Below, piece by piece: positions 34,143 through 43,262 of a stretch of DNA of 44,875 bases; within the stretch, counting starts at the first letter, position 1, and each line of letters begins with the position of its first letter. The position numbers and the translations under genes were made by a program. This DNA comes from UMGS1840 sp045661305 (GTDB lineage Bacteria; Bacillota; Clostridia; UMGS1840). The stretch is taken from positions 1 to 44,875 of the forward strand of contig JAZRFJ010000023.1 in the NCBI GenBank assembly GCA_045661305.1. Reading direction: 5' to 3'. The notes below the pieces were generated by a model that was not told the origin of the DNA, ran no database searches, and worked only from the letters and a program-made list of their open reading frames with translations.

Positions 34143-35566
34143 ATTTCCCTCACAATTTTTCTTTCATCAAATTCTATATTATAATCCTTAAACTTTTGGA
34201 CTGTTTCATGACCTTTTCCAAGAAGCAGAATAATGTCATTTTCCTCTGCCATGTCAAGTGCCATTTTTATAGCTTCTTTTCTGTCAGTATTTGTATAAAC
34301 ATTATCTTTTTTCTCTATGCCAACCATAATATCATCTATTATAGCCTGCATATCTTCACTTCTCGGATTGTCACTCGTTACAATTATAACATCGGAATAC
34401 TTTTCAGCCATTTTTCCCATTTTCGGGCGTTTACCTTTATCTCTGTCACCACCGCAACCAAAAAGGGTTATAAGTCTTCCCCTTTTAAACTCACGGATAG
34501 TAGTAAGAATATTTTCCATTCCGTCAGGCGTATGTGCATAGTCAATTATAATCTTATATGGTCTGTCAATATCAACAACCTCGCATCTGCCCATTACTCT
34601 TTTTGAGTTTTTAAGGCTCATTCTTACAAATGTATCGGGAATACCCAGTATTCCTCCCACACAGCACACAACAAGGGAATTGTATATTGAAAAGTTACCC
34701 GGAATAGGAAATATTACATCGTAACTTTCATTTTTCTTTTTAACAGTATATGAAACTCCATCGTCCATATGCTTAACATTTACAGCACGGTAATCGGACG
34801 GGGAATTTATAGAATAAGTAATAAGATTTCCTTTTATATTTTCTTTCATTACTGCACTGTACTCATCGTCTTCGTTAATAACGCAATTTTTACAGTATGA
34901 AAAAAACTGTGATTTTGCTTTTGCATAATTTTCCATTGTTTTATGGTAATCAAGATGGTCCTGTGTAAGATTTGTAAATACACCGACTTCAAACTCAATT
35001 CCGTATATTCTGTCAAGCGATACTGAATGTGAGGAAACCTCCATAATTGCAAAATCGCATTTTTCTTCAACCATCTTTGCAAAATATGAGAACAGCTCAG
35101 GTGCTTCAGGAGTTGTATTCGGAGAAGGTATAACAGTTTTTCCTATTATTATATCATTTGTACCGATAAGTCCTACCTTATAACCACTTTCCTCCAAAGT
35201 TGCCTTTAAGAGTGTTGTTGAAGTTGTTTTACCATTAGTACCCGTTACACCTATTACTCTTAGTTTTTTTTCTGGGTTATTGTAAAAATTTGCACAAACA
35301 AGTGCAAGAGCCTTGTTTGTATCAGAAACAACGACATTAGTTACTCCCTCTTTTTTTACAGGATACTGCGATATAATAACCTTACAGCCTTTATCAAAAG
35401 CATTGTCTATAAAATCGTGCCTGTCTGTATTTATGCCTTTTATACACACAAACACGCTGTTTTCATCTATTGTTCTTGTATCATAAGAAATATTTCCGAC
35501 TTCACGCTCCATGTCACCCGATGCGGAAATTATCTGTATATCTTTAAGTAATTCATTAAGCTTCAT
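34127..35566 (-). CDS. murE: UDP-MurNAc-L-Ala-D-Glu--meso-diaminopimelate ligase
   Basis: This 479-residue Mur ligase has the P-loop VTGTNGKTTST, the carbamylated-Lys region following EVSSHSVSLDR, and TSDNPRSED near 400. DNPR with the following context is the signature for meso-diaminopimelate rather than Lys as third residue. The ATG at 35566 has no close Shine-Dalgarno; the nearest good site (AAAGGAG) is about 34 bases upstream, before a nine-codon overlapping frame. No better in-frame start exists upstream. Confidence 0.94.
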   Translation of the reverse strand: MKLNELLKDIQIISASGDMEREVGNISYDTRTIDENSVFVCIKGINTDRHDFIDNAFDKGCKVIISQYPVKKEGVTNVVVSDTNKALALVCANFYNNPEKKLRVIGVTGTNGKTTSTTLLKATLEESGYKVGLIGTNDIIIGKTVIPSPNTTPEAPELFSYFAKMVEEKCDFAIMEVSSHSVSLDRIYGIEFEVGVFTNLTQDHLDYHKTMENYAKAKSQFFSYCKNCVINEDDEYSAVMKENIKGNLITYSINSPSDYRAVNVKHMDDGVSYTVKKKNESYDVIFPIPGNFSIYNSLVVCCVGGILGIPDTFVRMSLKNSKRVMGRCEVVDIDRPYKIIIDYAHTPDGMENILTTIREFKRGRLITLFGCGGDRDKGKRPKMGKMAEKYSDVIIVTSDNPRSEDMQAIIDDIMVGIEKKDNVYTNTDRKEAIKMALDMAEENDIILLLGKGHETVQKFKDYNIEFDERKIVREICSLQ

Positions 35567-35615
35567 TCGGTTTTTCTGGCATAATTTCTTATACCGTTTC
35601 TCCTTTCTCTATTTT

Positions 35616-37826
35616 TTATTGTGTATCTTCTTTGCTTGCTGTTCCGTCAGAAAATTCTACCGTTACCTGTGTTCCTGCGGATACATATTCCCCCTCCGAA
35701 ACACCTTGCGAAACAGATTTTACATTATCAATATTTCCCTCTATTCCGACAGCATTTAAGATGATATTGCTCTTCTCAAAAATTTCTTTTACCTGGTAAT
35801 AGTTTTTACCTACTACATTCGGCATTTTCACAGAATTTGTTGGCTTGGCGTCACCTGTGTATATTATAACCGTTCCGCCCTCTGCTATAACAGCATCAGC
35901 TTTCGGAATCTGTATATTAACAGTTTCTCCGTCACCCTCAGTTAAACATCTGAGTCCAAGTTCATTTAGTGTTTGTCTTGCAACGCTGATATTCTCGCCC
36001 ACTACATCAGGAACTGTTATCTCTCCATCCTCGGACGATACTGTTGTAGGCTGAATACCTATATATCTTAATACATCGTCTAAAATTTTTCCCGCTAAAG
36101 GTGCTGCGGTTGCACCGCCTGTATGTACACCCTGCGGTTCGTCTAAAAGAAGAATTAGAACAACCTGTGGGTCATCTGTCGGAGCAATCCCTGCAAAAGA
36201 TGCAACATATTTTCCGTTACCTCTCGGTAATTTTTCACTTGTTCCTGTTTTTCCGCCTATTCTGAAACCTTCCAGATAAGCCTGACCGCCCGTTCCGTCT
36301 GATACAACATCTTCTAAAACACCTCTTAAAATCTGTGAGGTCTGCTCCGAAACCACTTGTCTTACAACTGTTGTGTCTGCTGCTTCTATTATATTACCTT
36401 TTGAATCTGTTATATTCTTTATAAGATGAGGCTTTAATAAGTTTCCGTTATTTGCTACTGCTCCGATTGCCGCTAACATCTGAAGCGGTGTAACGGTTGG
36501 CCCCTGACCGAAAGAGGCTGTTGCAAGCTCAACCTTATTGAAGCTTCCCTCAGGATAAAATGCGCCTGTTGTTTCACCTGTAAGTTCTATTCCTGTTTTT
36601 TGAGTAAATCCAAAGCCTTTATAATATTTATAGAATTTTTCTGTTCCCACACGCTCACCTATAAGAATAAACGCAGGGTTACAAGAATTCATAAGTGCCT
36701 GAACAAAGCTCTCGCCGCCATGTCCTGCTGTTTTCCAGCAATGAATTCTTCTGTCTGCAACTGTCTGATAACCGATACAATTAAAATGGTCGTTAATTGT
36801 AACAACGCCCTCTTCAAGAGCCATAGCACTTGTTATTATCTTAAATGTAGAACCTGGCTCATAGCTGTCAACAACTGCTTTATTTCTCCAAAGCTTATTA
36901 AGATATTCAGAGCGTATCTTAACCTTTTTTTCATTATCTTCCTCTTTTTCAATGACTTCTTTTACAGATTTATCAACAATAGTAAACGGCTCATTAAGGT
37001 TAAAGTCAGGCTTTGTTGCCATTGCAAGTATTTCGCCTGTTTTAACATCCATTATAATTCCTGCCGCACCTGCCTGCAAGCTGTAATCAACTATTGCCTG
37101 TTCCAAATGCTTTTCCAAAAAATGCTGAATGGTTACATCTATTGTAAGTGTAATATCACTTCCGTCCTGTGCAGAATAATATCTGTCATATTTGTATGGC
37201 ATTTCTGTTCCGTCAGCATTGCTCGCTGTTACAATTCGTCCATTCTGACCTTTAAGCTTGCTGTCATATACCATTTCAATTCCTAAAAGTCCTTGGTTAT
37301 CATCACCTGCAAAGCCAATAATATGCGATGCTATATTATTATAAGGATAATATCTTTTTGTGTCCTCATCAAGATAAACACCACGCATATTATGCTTTCT
37401 TAATTTATCCGCCTCTTCCTTTTCAATCTTCTTTTTTATTACTACATAAGAAATGTTAGAATCTATCTTTTTTCTTACTTCATCAATATCAAGCTTTAAT
37501 GTTTCTGAAAGAATTTTTGCATATTCCTCTGCTTTACCCGTATCTCTTACAGTTGCAGGCGAAAGTCCGACAGTTTCAACATCGGCACTTACTGCAAGCT
37601 GTTTTCCGTTACGGTCATATATAGTACCCCTTTTTGCATTTATAACTCTGTCCCTTGTCTGTTGCTCAAGTGCTTCTTTTGCAAGGGTAGGTCCCCATAT
37701 AAACTGGATATATGCTATACGGACAGCGAGCGCAGAAAACAGAAGTATACCGACTAAACACATACATTTTATGCGTGTCTGCACCTTCTTTTTTGAATTA
37801 ATATTATTTTTTACTCTTTTTTTCAT
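35616..37826 (-). CDS. Class B penicillin-binding protein with two PASTA domains (FtsI/SpoVD type)
   Basis: This 736-residue transpeptidase has one N-terminal membrane anchor (about 21-43), a PBP dimerisation domain (from about 60) and catalytic motifs S326-TFK, S381-CN and K526-TG. Two C-terminal PASTA repeats (about 603-665 and 669-730) follow. It crosslinks septal or spore-cortex peptidoglycan. The only such gene in this cluster, it could be FtsI/PbpB or SpoVD. It is separated from ftsL by 129 bp containing a terminator-like hairpin, and its own ribosome binding site is weak. Confidence 0.92.
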   Translation of the reverse strand: MKKRVKNNINSKKKVQTRIKCMCLVGILLFSALAVRIAYIQFIWGPTLAKEALEQQTRDRVINAKRGTIYDRNGKQLAVSADVETVGLSPATVRDTGKAEEYAKILSETLKLDIDEVRKKIDSNISYVVIKKKIEKEEADKLRKHNMRGVYLDEDTKRYYPYNNIASHIIGFAGDDNQGLLGIEMVYDSKLKGQNGRIVTASNADGTEMPYKYDRYYSAQDGSDITLTIDVTIQHFLEKHLEQAIVDYSLQAGAAGIIMDVKTGEILAMATKPDFNLNEPFTIVDKSVKEVIEKEEDNEKKVKIRSEYLNKLWRNKAVVDSYEPGSTFKIITSAMALEEGVVTINDHFNCIGYQTVADRRIHCWKTAGHGGESFVQALMNSCNPAFILIGERVGTEKFYKYYKGFGFTQKTGIELTGETTGAFYPEGSFNKVELATASFGQGPTVTPLQMLAAIGAVANNGNLLKPHLIKNITDSKGNIIEAADTTVVRQVVSEQTSQILRGVLEDVVSDGTGGQAYLEGFRIGGKTGTSEKLPRGNGKYVASFAGIAPTDDPQVVLILLLDEPQGVHTGGATAAPLAGKILDDVLRYIGIQPTTVSSEDGEITVPDVVGENISVARQTLNELGLRCLTEGDGETVNIQIPKADAVIAEGGTVIIYTGDAKPTNSVKMPNVVGKNYYQVKEIFEKSNIILNAVGIEGNIDNVKSVSQGVSEGEYVSAGTQVTVEFSDGTASKEDTQ

Positions 37827-37877
37827 TTAAAATCATTCTTTCATAATTTTTATAAACGACAAAAAACCTATATAGCC

Positions 37878-37908
37878 AAAAAAACCGAGAAGCTTTCCCG
37901 ATTTTTTC
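37878..37908. terminator. Terminator-like hairpin between ftsL and the PBP gene
   Basis: CGAGAA (37886-37891) pairs with TTCCCG (37895-37900), six pairs with one G-U around a 3-nt loop. On the - strand a U-rich run follows (complement of 37878-37884). On the + strand T-runs follow as well. Placed inside the dcw cluster, it would reduce read-through from the mraZ promoter into the PBP gene and those after it. Confidence 0.65.
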
Positions 37909-37955
37909 TTTTTTGATTAATATCTTTAACCCAATCTACCCTACACTATATTATC

Positions 37956-38429
37956 TCAATCCTTTAAATATGCAACCAAACTGCTTGTAAGGCTTGGTTT
38001 TTCTTCACTGTCACGAGGTGTTTCGTTTATGATTGCATAATCTTCCTGCTCAACATTGATATAAACAATCTGGCTTTTTTTTGCTCTGTTCATATTATAG
38101 TTTGAAATTGCAATTTCCTCAACTGTTTTAAGGTCAATTTTCTGATTTATTTCAATTTCTGTCTTTTTGTTATCATGTACAATTCTGTTATATTCCTCTT
38201 TAAGCTCCGACACTCTGTTTTTCTGTTCGGTAACCTGTGCATTTTTAGAAAGGAGTATCCCTGCACCTACTATAAAAAATAATACAACTGCAACAAATTT
38301 AAGAGTTCTTACTCTTTGGCTTACCACTTCTTTTCGTGTTTTTCCGAATGTTACGGAACTTGTACCTGCTTTTTTTCTTATGTCTGTCGAATGCTCGTAT
38401 TTTCTTGCGAGATTATCATTATAATACAT
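37956..38429 (-). CDS. ftsL: FtsL-like septum formation protein
   Basis: This 157-residue bitopic protein has a basic cytoplasmic tail (about 1-43), one membrane segment (about 45-62) and an extracytoplasmic coiled-coil (about 65-105). FtsL proteins share layout more than sequence. The call rests on this layout and on its place between rsmH and the class B PBP. AAAGGG about ten bases upstream supports the ATG. Confidence 0.8.
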   Translation of the reverse strand: MYYNDNLARKYEHSTDIRKKAGTSSVTFGKTRKEVVSQRVRTLKFVAVVLFFIVGAGILLSKNAQVTEQKNRVSELKEEYNRIVHDNKKTEIEINQKIDLKTVEEIAISNYNMNRAKKSQIVYINVEQEDYAIINETPRDSEEKPSLTSSLVAYLKD

Positions 38430-38453
38430 AAGTGCTTTTCCCTTTCTTTTTAT

Positions 38454-39380
38454 CTAATCTGCTATTTTTTCTATTACTCTCAAATGCGCCGATTTACTTC
38501 TCGGGTTTTCATTAAGCTCTTCCTCCGACGGTGAAATCGCCTTTCTTGATATAAGCCTTGCCTTTGGTTTATTATTACATATGCATACAGGAAAATCCTT
38601 AGGACAAGTACATACATCAACCAAGCTTTTGAAATATTCTTTTACAATTCTGTCTTCAAGCGAGTGGAATGTAATTATACACATTCTTCCTCCCACATTA
38701 AGAAGCTCAAAAAAGCTTTCTAACCCTTTTTTTAGTGAGCCAAGCTCATCGTTCACTTCAATTCTTATTGCCTGAAATGTCCTTTTTGAAGGATGCTTTT
38801 CCTTTAGTGCCTTTTTTGGCATTGAGCTTTTTATTATCTCTGTCAGCTCGTCTGTTGTCTCAATCTTTTTTATTTCTCTTGCCTTTACGATATTTGAAGC
38901 AATGCTTTTAGCATATTTTTCTTCCCCGTAAACGCTTATTATCCTGAGTAACTCACTAAATTCATACTCATTTACAACATTCATAGCTGAAAACGGTGAG
39001 GTTTTGTCCATTCTCATATCTAAAATGGAATTTTCTCTATAAGTAAAGCCTCTTTCCTTATTATCAAGCTGATATGAAGAAACACCTAAATCAGCAAGTA
39101 TGCCGTCAGCTTTACCCGAAAAATGCTCTTTAATATCACAAAAATTTGCTCTTATAAACTGTTTTTCGCATTTATATTTTTCAAGTCTTTCTTTTGCAAC
39201 CAGAAACGCTTCTTCGTCTCTGTCAACTCCTATAAACTTCCCTTTTTCCGAAAGTCTTTCACAAATACCTGAGGAATGACCTGCACCGCCCATAGTTGCG
39301 TCAATGTATGTACCGTCTTTCTTTATAGACAAATTTTCCATACATTCCGAAAATAAAACACTTTTATGAAAAAACTCCAT
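38454..39380 (-). CDS. rsmH: 16S rRNA (cytosine(1402)-N4)-methyltransferase
   Basis: This 308-residue MraW/RsmH protein has the SAM motif DATMGGAGHSSGI (about 27-39), GVSSYQLD and the substrate-side TFQAIRIEVNDEL, with FHSLEDRIVK near the C terminus. It methylates C1402 in the 30S P site. GGAGGG precedes the ATG. It is the second gene of the mraZ operon. Confidence 0.96.
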   Translation of the reverse strand: MEFFHKSVLFSECMENLSIKKDGTYIDATMGGAGHSSGICERLSEKGKFIGVDRDEEAFLVAKERLEKYKCEKQFIRANFCDIKEHFSGKADGILADLGVSSYQLDNKERGFTYRENSILDMRMDKTSPFSAMNVVNEYEFSELLRIISVYGEEKYAKSIASNIVKAREIKKIETTDELTEIIKSSMPKKALKEKHPSKRTFQAIRIEVNDELGSLKKGLESFFELLNVGGRMCIITFHSLEDRIVKEYFKSLVDVCTCPKDFPVCICNNKPKARLISRKAISPSEEELNENPRSKSAHLRVIEKIAD

Positions 39381-39418
39381 CCGTAACCCTCCGAAAGTCT
39401 TTCATTTTTTCTACACTT

Positions 39419-39844
39419 CTATATTTCAAAAATTTCAAGTAATTCTTTTAATTTATCAGTATCGTTAACAGTTTCGCTTTCATAGCTTTCAAATGCGTCA
39501 GCATCCCAGATTTCAAGACGGGAAGAAACACCTGTAATAATAACATCTTTATCAAGCTCTGCAAATTTTCTTAAATCAGGCGGAATAACAAATCTTCCCT
39601 GCTTATCTGTTGTAACACATTCTGTTGAGCCGAAAATATATCTTTGAAGCCTACCGCCCGATGAAATCGGCAACGCTCTTAATTTTTCTTCAAGCTCTTT
39701 ATATCCCTCTTTACTGTAAACAAAAAGGCATTTTTCAAATCCACGCATAACAAGAAAGCTTTCGCCTAATCCATCCCTGAATTTTGACGGAAGTATTATT
39801 CTTCCCTTTGCATCAACCGAATGTTTTGCCTTTCCGTAAAACAT
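39419..39844 (-). CDS. mraZ: Transcriptional regulator MraZ
   Basis: This 141-residue protein has two AbrB-like swapped-hairpin units, each with the DxxxR motif: DAKGRIILPSKFR (about 11-23) and DKQGRFVIPPDLR (about 83-95). MraZ represses its own dcw operon by binding repeats near its promoter. It heads the - strand dcw operon, behind a predicted leader of about 250 nt. Confidence 0.96.
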   Translation of the reverse strand: MFYGKAKHSVDAKGRIILPSKFRDGLGESFLVMRGFEKCLFVYSKEGYKELEEKLRALPISSGGRLQRYIFGSTECVTTDKQGRFVIPPDLRKFAELDKDVIITGVSSRLEIWDADAFESYESETVNDTDKLKELLEIFEI

Positions 39845-39934
39845 CTTATTAAAACCTTTCCCAAAGACCTAGATAAAACAAAGCTTGTTTTAGTCCCTGC
39901 TCCGATATTTTGTTTTTAAGTTTTTTTCTGCTTC

Positions 39935-39970
39935 ATTTTAAAGAAACTCCACCACAAGTTTCTTTAAAAT
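39935..39970 (-). promoter_or_regulatory. Perfect 14-bp inverted repeat in the mraZ leader
   Basis: ATTTTAAAGAAACT (39935-39948) is perfectly complementary to AGTTTCTTTAAAAT (39957-39970) around an 8-nt loop, which reads TGTGGTGG on the - strand. No U-run follows in either direction, so it is not a typical terminator. It lies about 90 bases before the mraZ start and may be an RNA or protein control site. Confidence 0.6.
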
Positions 39971-40024
39971 AAAGCACTTTCCGATAAAAAAACGCAGTTT
40001 GAGGAAATTTCTTTCTCTTTTCTT

Positions 40025-40074
40025 CCATTTTGATGGAATTTTTCAAGTTTTTTCACCACTTTGTGGAATTTTGT
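40025..40074 (-). promoter_or_regulatory. mraZ: Two direct repeats downstream of the mraZ promoter, candidate MraZ operator
   Basis: Two half-palindromic units, CCATTTTGATGGAATTTT at 40025-40042 and CCACTTTGTGGAATTTT at 40056-40072, have their shared TGGAATTTT exactly 30 bp apart. On the - strand the second unit contains AAAGTGG, which resembles a MraZ box. They fall just after the predicted mraZ transcription start, where a repressor could act. Confidence 0.5.
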
Positions 40075-40099
40075 GTAACTTTAAACCACTTATACCTAT

Positions 40100-40127
40100 A
40101 TTATACACTATTTTTGAAAAAAATCAA
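40100..40127 (-). promoter_or_regulatory. Sigma-A promoter of the mraZ operon
   Basis: On the - strand TTGATT (40127-40122) and TATAAT (40105-40100) are 16 bp apart. The predicted start near 40093 leaves a leader of about 250 nt before mraZ. Confidence 0.7.
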
Positions 40128-40227
40128 GTGTTTTTGAAAAAAAACTGAAAAAAATTTAATAAAAATGTAATATTTAAAAAACACCTCTCCAAAACGCAAA
40201 AAAATTGTGTATTTTTTGTTTTCTCTA

Positions 40228-40256
40228 TTTACAATTTTCAAATTATATGCTACAAT
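40228..40256 (+). promoter_or_regulatory. Sigma-A promoter of miaA
   Basis: TTTACA (40228-40233) and TACAAT (40251-40256) are 17 bp apart, with TGC before the -10 (extended -10). It is back-to-back with the mraZ promoter, about 100 bp away. The stretch 40128-40227 between them is AT-rich without a feature I can name. Confidence 0.78.
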
Positions 40257-40302
40257 AAAATAGAAGAATATTAATCATTTTTAAAAGACAGGGTGAACAT
40301 TT

Positions 40303-41241
40303 TTGAATTCTTTAAACAGAGTTATTGTAATTGCAGGACCGACAGCCTCGGGAAAATCTGCTGTTGCAATTGAAACGGCTAAAAAACTTAATACCGAAAT
40401 TATTTCTGCCGATTCAATGCAGATTTATAAAGGTCTTGATATAGGGACTGCAAAAGTAACAAAGGAAGAAATGCAAAATGTAGCCCATCATATGATTGAT
40501 ATAGTTGATGCGGACAAGCCTTTTAATGTTAATGATTATTCTAATAAAGCATCAGAAATCATTGATAAAATACATAAAGAAGGCAAAATCCCGATTATTG
40601 CAGGCGGGACAGGCTTATATATTAATTCAGTTATATATAATTTCAATCTTCAAAAAGCAGAAAGTAACGAAAAATTAAGAGACGAGCTTACAAAGATGTA
40701 TGAAGAAAAAGGCGGAGAGTATATGCTTGGGATTCTAAGAGAATTTGACCCCCAAACTGCCGAGCGTCTTCACCCTAACAATCACAGAAGAATTATAAGA
40801 GCAATAGAAATGTACAAAACCTCAGGAATAACAATGAGTGAGCAGATTGAGATTACAAGGAAAACAAAAAACAAGTATGATGTGGATTTTTTTGTTTTAA
40901 ATACAAAGAGAGAAACACTTTATGAAAGAATTAACCTCCGTGTAGACAAGATGCTAGAAAAAGGACTTTTAAAAGAGGTAGATGACCTTTTAAACAAAGG
41001 TATTCCCGAAAACACTACTGCAATGCAGGCGATAGGCTATAAAGAAATTCTTCTTTATAAAAAAGGAATACTTACATTTGATGAGGCAATCGAAAAAATA
41101 AAAATGGAATCAAGAAGATATGCTAAAAGACAGCTTACATGGTTTAGAAGAAATGAAGAAGCAACCTGGATTGACACTTCACTTTTTAATGACAATGCAC
41201 ACCTAATTTCCGAGTTTATTACAGATAAAATCAAAAGATAG
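40303..41241 (+). CDS. miaA: tRNA dimethylallyltransferase
   Basis: This 312-residue protein has the P-loop AGPTASGKSA (11-20), ISADSMQIYKGLDIGTAK and AGGTGLYI, and the C-terminal SRRYAKRQLTWFR motif. It adds dimethylallyl to A37 of tRNAs that read codons starting with U. The start is TTG 40303 with AGGGTGA seven bases upstream; no ATG is available in frame nearby. The usual neighbours mutL or hfq are absent. Here it leads a run of division genes. Confidence 0.95.
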   Translation: MNSLNRVIVIAGPTASGKSAVAIETAKKLNTEIISADSMQIYKGLDIGTAKVTKEEMQNVAHHMIDIVDADKPFNVNDYSNKASEIIDKIHKEGKIPIIAGGTGLYINSVIYNFNLQKAESNEKLRDELTKMYEEKGGEYMLGILREFDPQTAERLHPNNHRRIIRAIEMYKTSGITMSEQIEITRKTKNKYDVDFFVLNTKRETLYERINLRVDKMLEKGLLKEVDDLLNKGIPENTTAMQAIGYKEILLYKKGILTFDEAIEKIKMESRRYAKRQLTWFRRNEEATWIDTSLFNDNAHLISEFITDKIKR

Positions 41242-41253
41242 AAAGGATACATT

Positions 41254-42492
41254 ATGGCATCAGAAAGAAAGAAAAACCATCATAATTCAACAATAAGTGT
41301 TTTTGTTGTGGTTTTTATATTTATAATGGCAATATGCATTTGGGGTTACGCAAGATTTGCACCTACTGCAACAACACAGACTATTCTTCAGGGCGAAGTA
41401 CAGGAAACAATAAATGCTAAAGGAATAGCTGTTTTTAAAGAAGAGCTTATGACATCAAGCGAAAAAGGAATATCAATTATAAATTATCCCGACGGGGAAA
41501 GAGTTGTAGCAAAAACACATATTGCAACTCTCTACACAGGTAATGTTGATGACGGAAAAAGCACACAGATAAGCGAGCTTAACGAAAGAATAAACTATCT
41601 TGAGACGAACATGCGAAACATTCAAAAAGAGAAAGATTCTCATGAAAGTATGAATCAGAATCTTATAAACAAGACAAAACAGATTGCATATTACAGCGTT
41701 TCGGGAAATTTTGAAAATCTAATCAGAGAAACAGAAGAAATAAAAAGTATTGTTGCAACAAGTAATACAAGCAACTTAGAGTCTCAGCTTAACGAGCTTA
41801 AACAGCAAAGAGACGATGTAGAACGCACAATTGCAGGTAACAAGGAAGAATACATTTCAAAAGAGGCAGGAGTTGTTTATTCGGTGCTTGACGGATATGA
41901 AACAACAATAACTCCAAAAACAACAAAGGGCATAGACCCCTCATCTTTCAAAAACTTATGGAATGGAAAACCTGTTGACTATTCTAAAAACGAGGACAGC
42001 TACATTTACGGTAAGCTTATAAATAATTTTGAAGTAACAATTTTAAGTCTTGTGGACACAAAAGATATTGCAGGGATAAAAGAGGGACAAACAGCCTATA
42101 TTCAATTTTCAAAAAGAAATTCAGAGCCAATACCTGCCATTGTTGAAAAGATAAACAATACAGGCTCAAACACACTTATTACTCTTACCGTTACAAAGCA
42201 GGTTGAAGATTTCTTAGCTGAAAGAAAATTTGAGTTCAAGTTCGTAAAAACAATCCATAAAGGTCTTAAAGTTCCTGTTGAAGCACTTCAGAATGCAGGC
42301 GGAAACAATACCGTGCTTGTTATAAAAGACAGCATTGTAAAAAGAAAGAAAATAGAGGTCTTATCATCAAGAGATGATTATGTGATAGTAAAGGAAAACA
42401 ACTCCGACAGCGATTCTCTTCTTCTTTACGATTTAGTTATAACAAAATCTAAAAATGTTTCAGAGGGACAAATAATAACAGATTATAAATAA
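41254..42492 (+). CDS. HlyD-like membrane-anchored protein, exact role unknown
   Basis: This 412-residue protein has a short basic N terminus, one membrane segment (about 14-31), a beta-barrel/lipoyl-like part and a coiled-coil (about 95-205). A C-terminal HlyD-like barrel with VPVEALQNAGGNNTVLVIKD follows. The layout is that of a periplasmic adaptor subunit, but no ABC transporter gene is next to it. Such genes are found beside ylmE-sepF in several Clostridia from memory, which hints at a link to division or envelope work. AAAGGA precedes the ATG; miaA ends 12 bp upstream. Confidence 0.72.
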   Translation: MASERKKNHHNSTISVFVVVFIFIMAICIWGYARFAPTATTQTILQGEVQETINAKGIAVFKEELMTSSEKGISIINYPDGERVVAKTHIATLYTGNVDDGKSTQISELNERINYLETNMRNIQKEKDSHESMNQNLINKTKQIAYYSVSGNFENLIRETEEIKSIVATSNTSNLESQLNELKQQRDDVERTIAGNKEEYISKEAGVVYSVLDGYETTITPKTTKGIDPSSFKNLWNGKPVDYSKNEDSYIYGKLINNFEVTILSLVDTKDIAGIKEGQTAYIQFSKRNSEPIPAIVEKINNTGSNTLITLTVTKQVEDFLAERKFEFKFVKTIHKGLKVPVEALQNAGGNNTVLVIKDSIVKRKKIEVLSSRDDYVIVKENNSDSDSLLLYDLVITKSKNVSEGQIITDYK

Positions 42493-42533
42493 AATATTTT
42501 TTCAAAGTTTTTAAAAAATCGGAGGCAAATTAA

Positions 42534-43238
42534 TTGACAATAAGTGAAAAAATTGATATAATAAGATATAATATAGCAGAAAGTGCAAAAAAAGCGGGAA
42601 GAAAGGCGGAAGATGTCTTTTTACTTCCTGTTTCAAAAACAAAACCCGTAGAAATGATACGAGAAGTTCTCAAATGTGGTATTAACGCAATCGGTGAGAA
42701 TTATGTTCAGGAGTTTATTAAAAAATACGAAATTTTAACAGATGAAGTAAAAGAGTATCATTTCATAGGTCATCTTCAGTCCAACAAAGTAAAATACATT
42801 ATAGATAAAACTCATCTTATACACAGTGTGCACAGCTTGGAGCTTTTAAAAGAAATAGACAAGCGTGCTAAGAAGCTTGAAAGAGTGCAAAATGTTCTTA
42901 TTGAGGTGAATTACACAAAAGAAGAATCAAAAAGCGGTGTATTTGAAGAAAATCTTGAAGAATTGCTTTACAATTCAAATGCTTTTGAAAATGTACACAT
43001 TAAAGGACTTATGATGATGCCCCCTGCAAGCTATAATGAAGAAATGCTCAAAAAAACCTTTTGCAGTTTTAACGAGCTTTTTATGAAAACAGCTTTAAAG
43101 GATTTTGGCAAAACAGTGTCTATGAATACTCTTTCTATGGGAATGAGTGGAGATTATAAAATCGCAGTTTCACAGGGTTCAACATTAGTCAGAATAGGCT
43201 CTACCATTTTTGGCGAAAGAGATTATACAAATAAGTAA
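42534..43238 (+). CDS. ylmE: PLP homeostasis protein, YggS/YlmE family
   Basis: This 234-residue fold-type III PLP protein has the PLP Lys in LLPVSKTKP (K35) and the family motifs GENYVQE and FIGHLQSNKVKYI. The C-terminal LSMGMSGDYKIAVSQGSTLVRIGSTIFG is typical. Members control the supply of PLP and amino/keto acid balance, without a known enzymatic reaction. The start is TTG with GGAGG eight bases upstream. It precedes sepF, as in the ylm cluster of Bacillus. Confidence 0.93.
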   Translation: MTISEKIDIIRYNIAESAKKAGRKAEDVFLLPVSKTKPVEMIREVLKCGINAIGENYVQEFIKKYEILTDEVKEYHFIGHLQSNKVKYIIDKTHLIHSVHSLELLKEIDKRAKKLERVQNVLIEVNYTKEESKSGVFEENLEELLYNSNAFENVHIKGLMMMPPASYNEEMLKKTFCSFNELFMKTALKDFGKTVSMNTLSMGMSGDYKIAVSQGSTLVRIGSTIFGERDYTNK

Positions 43239-43262
43239 ATAATTTTTTTGGAGGAATAAATC

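Noticed and set aside
36600..37286. A 228-codon open frame on the + strand inside the PBP gene
   Set aside because: It is antisense to strongly conserved catalytic motifs, lacks a ribosome binding site and has Cys/Phe/Asn-rich composition typical of a shadow frame.
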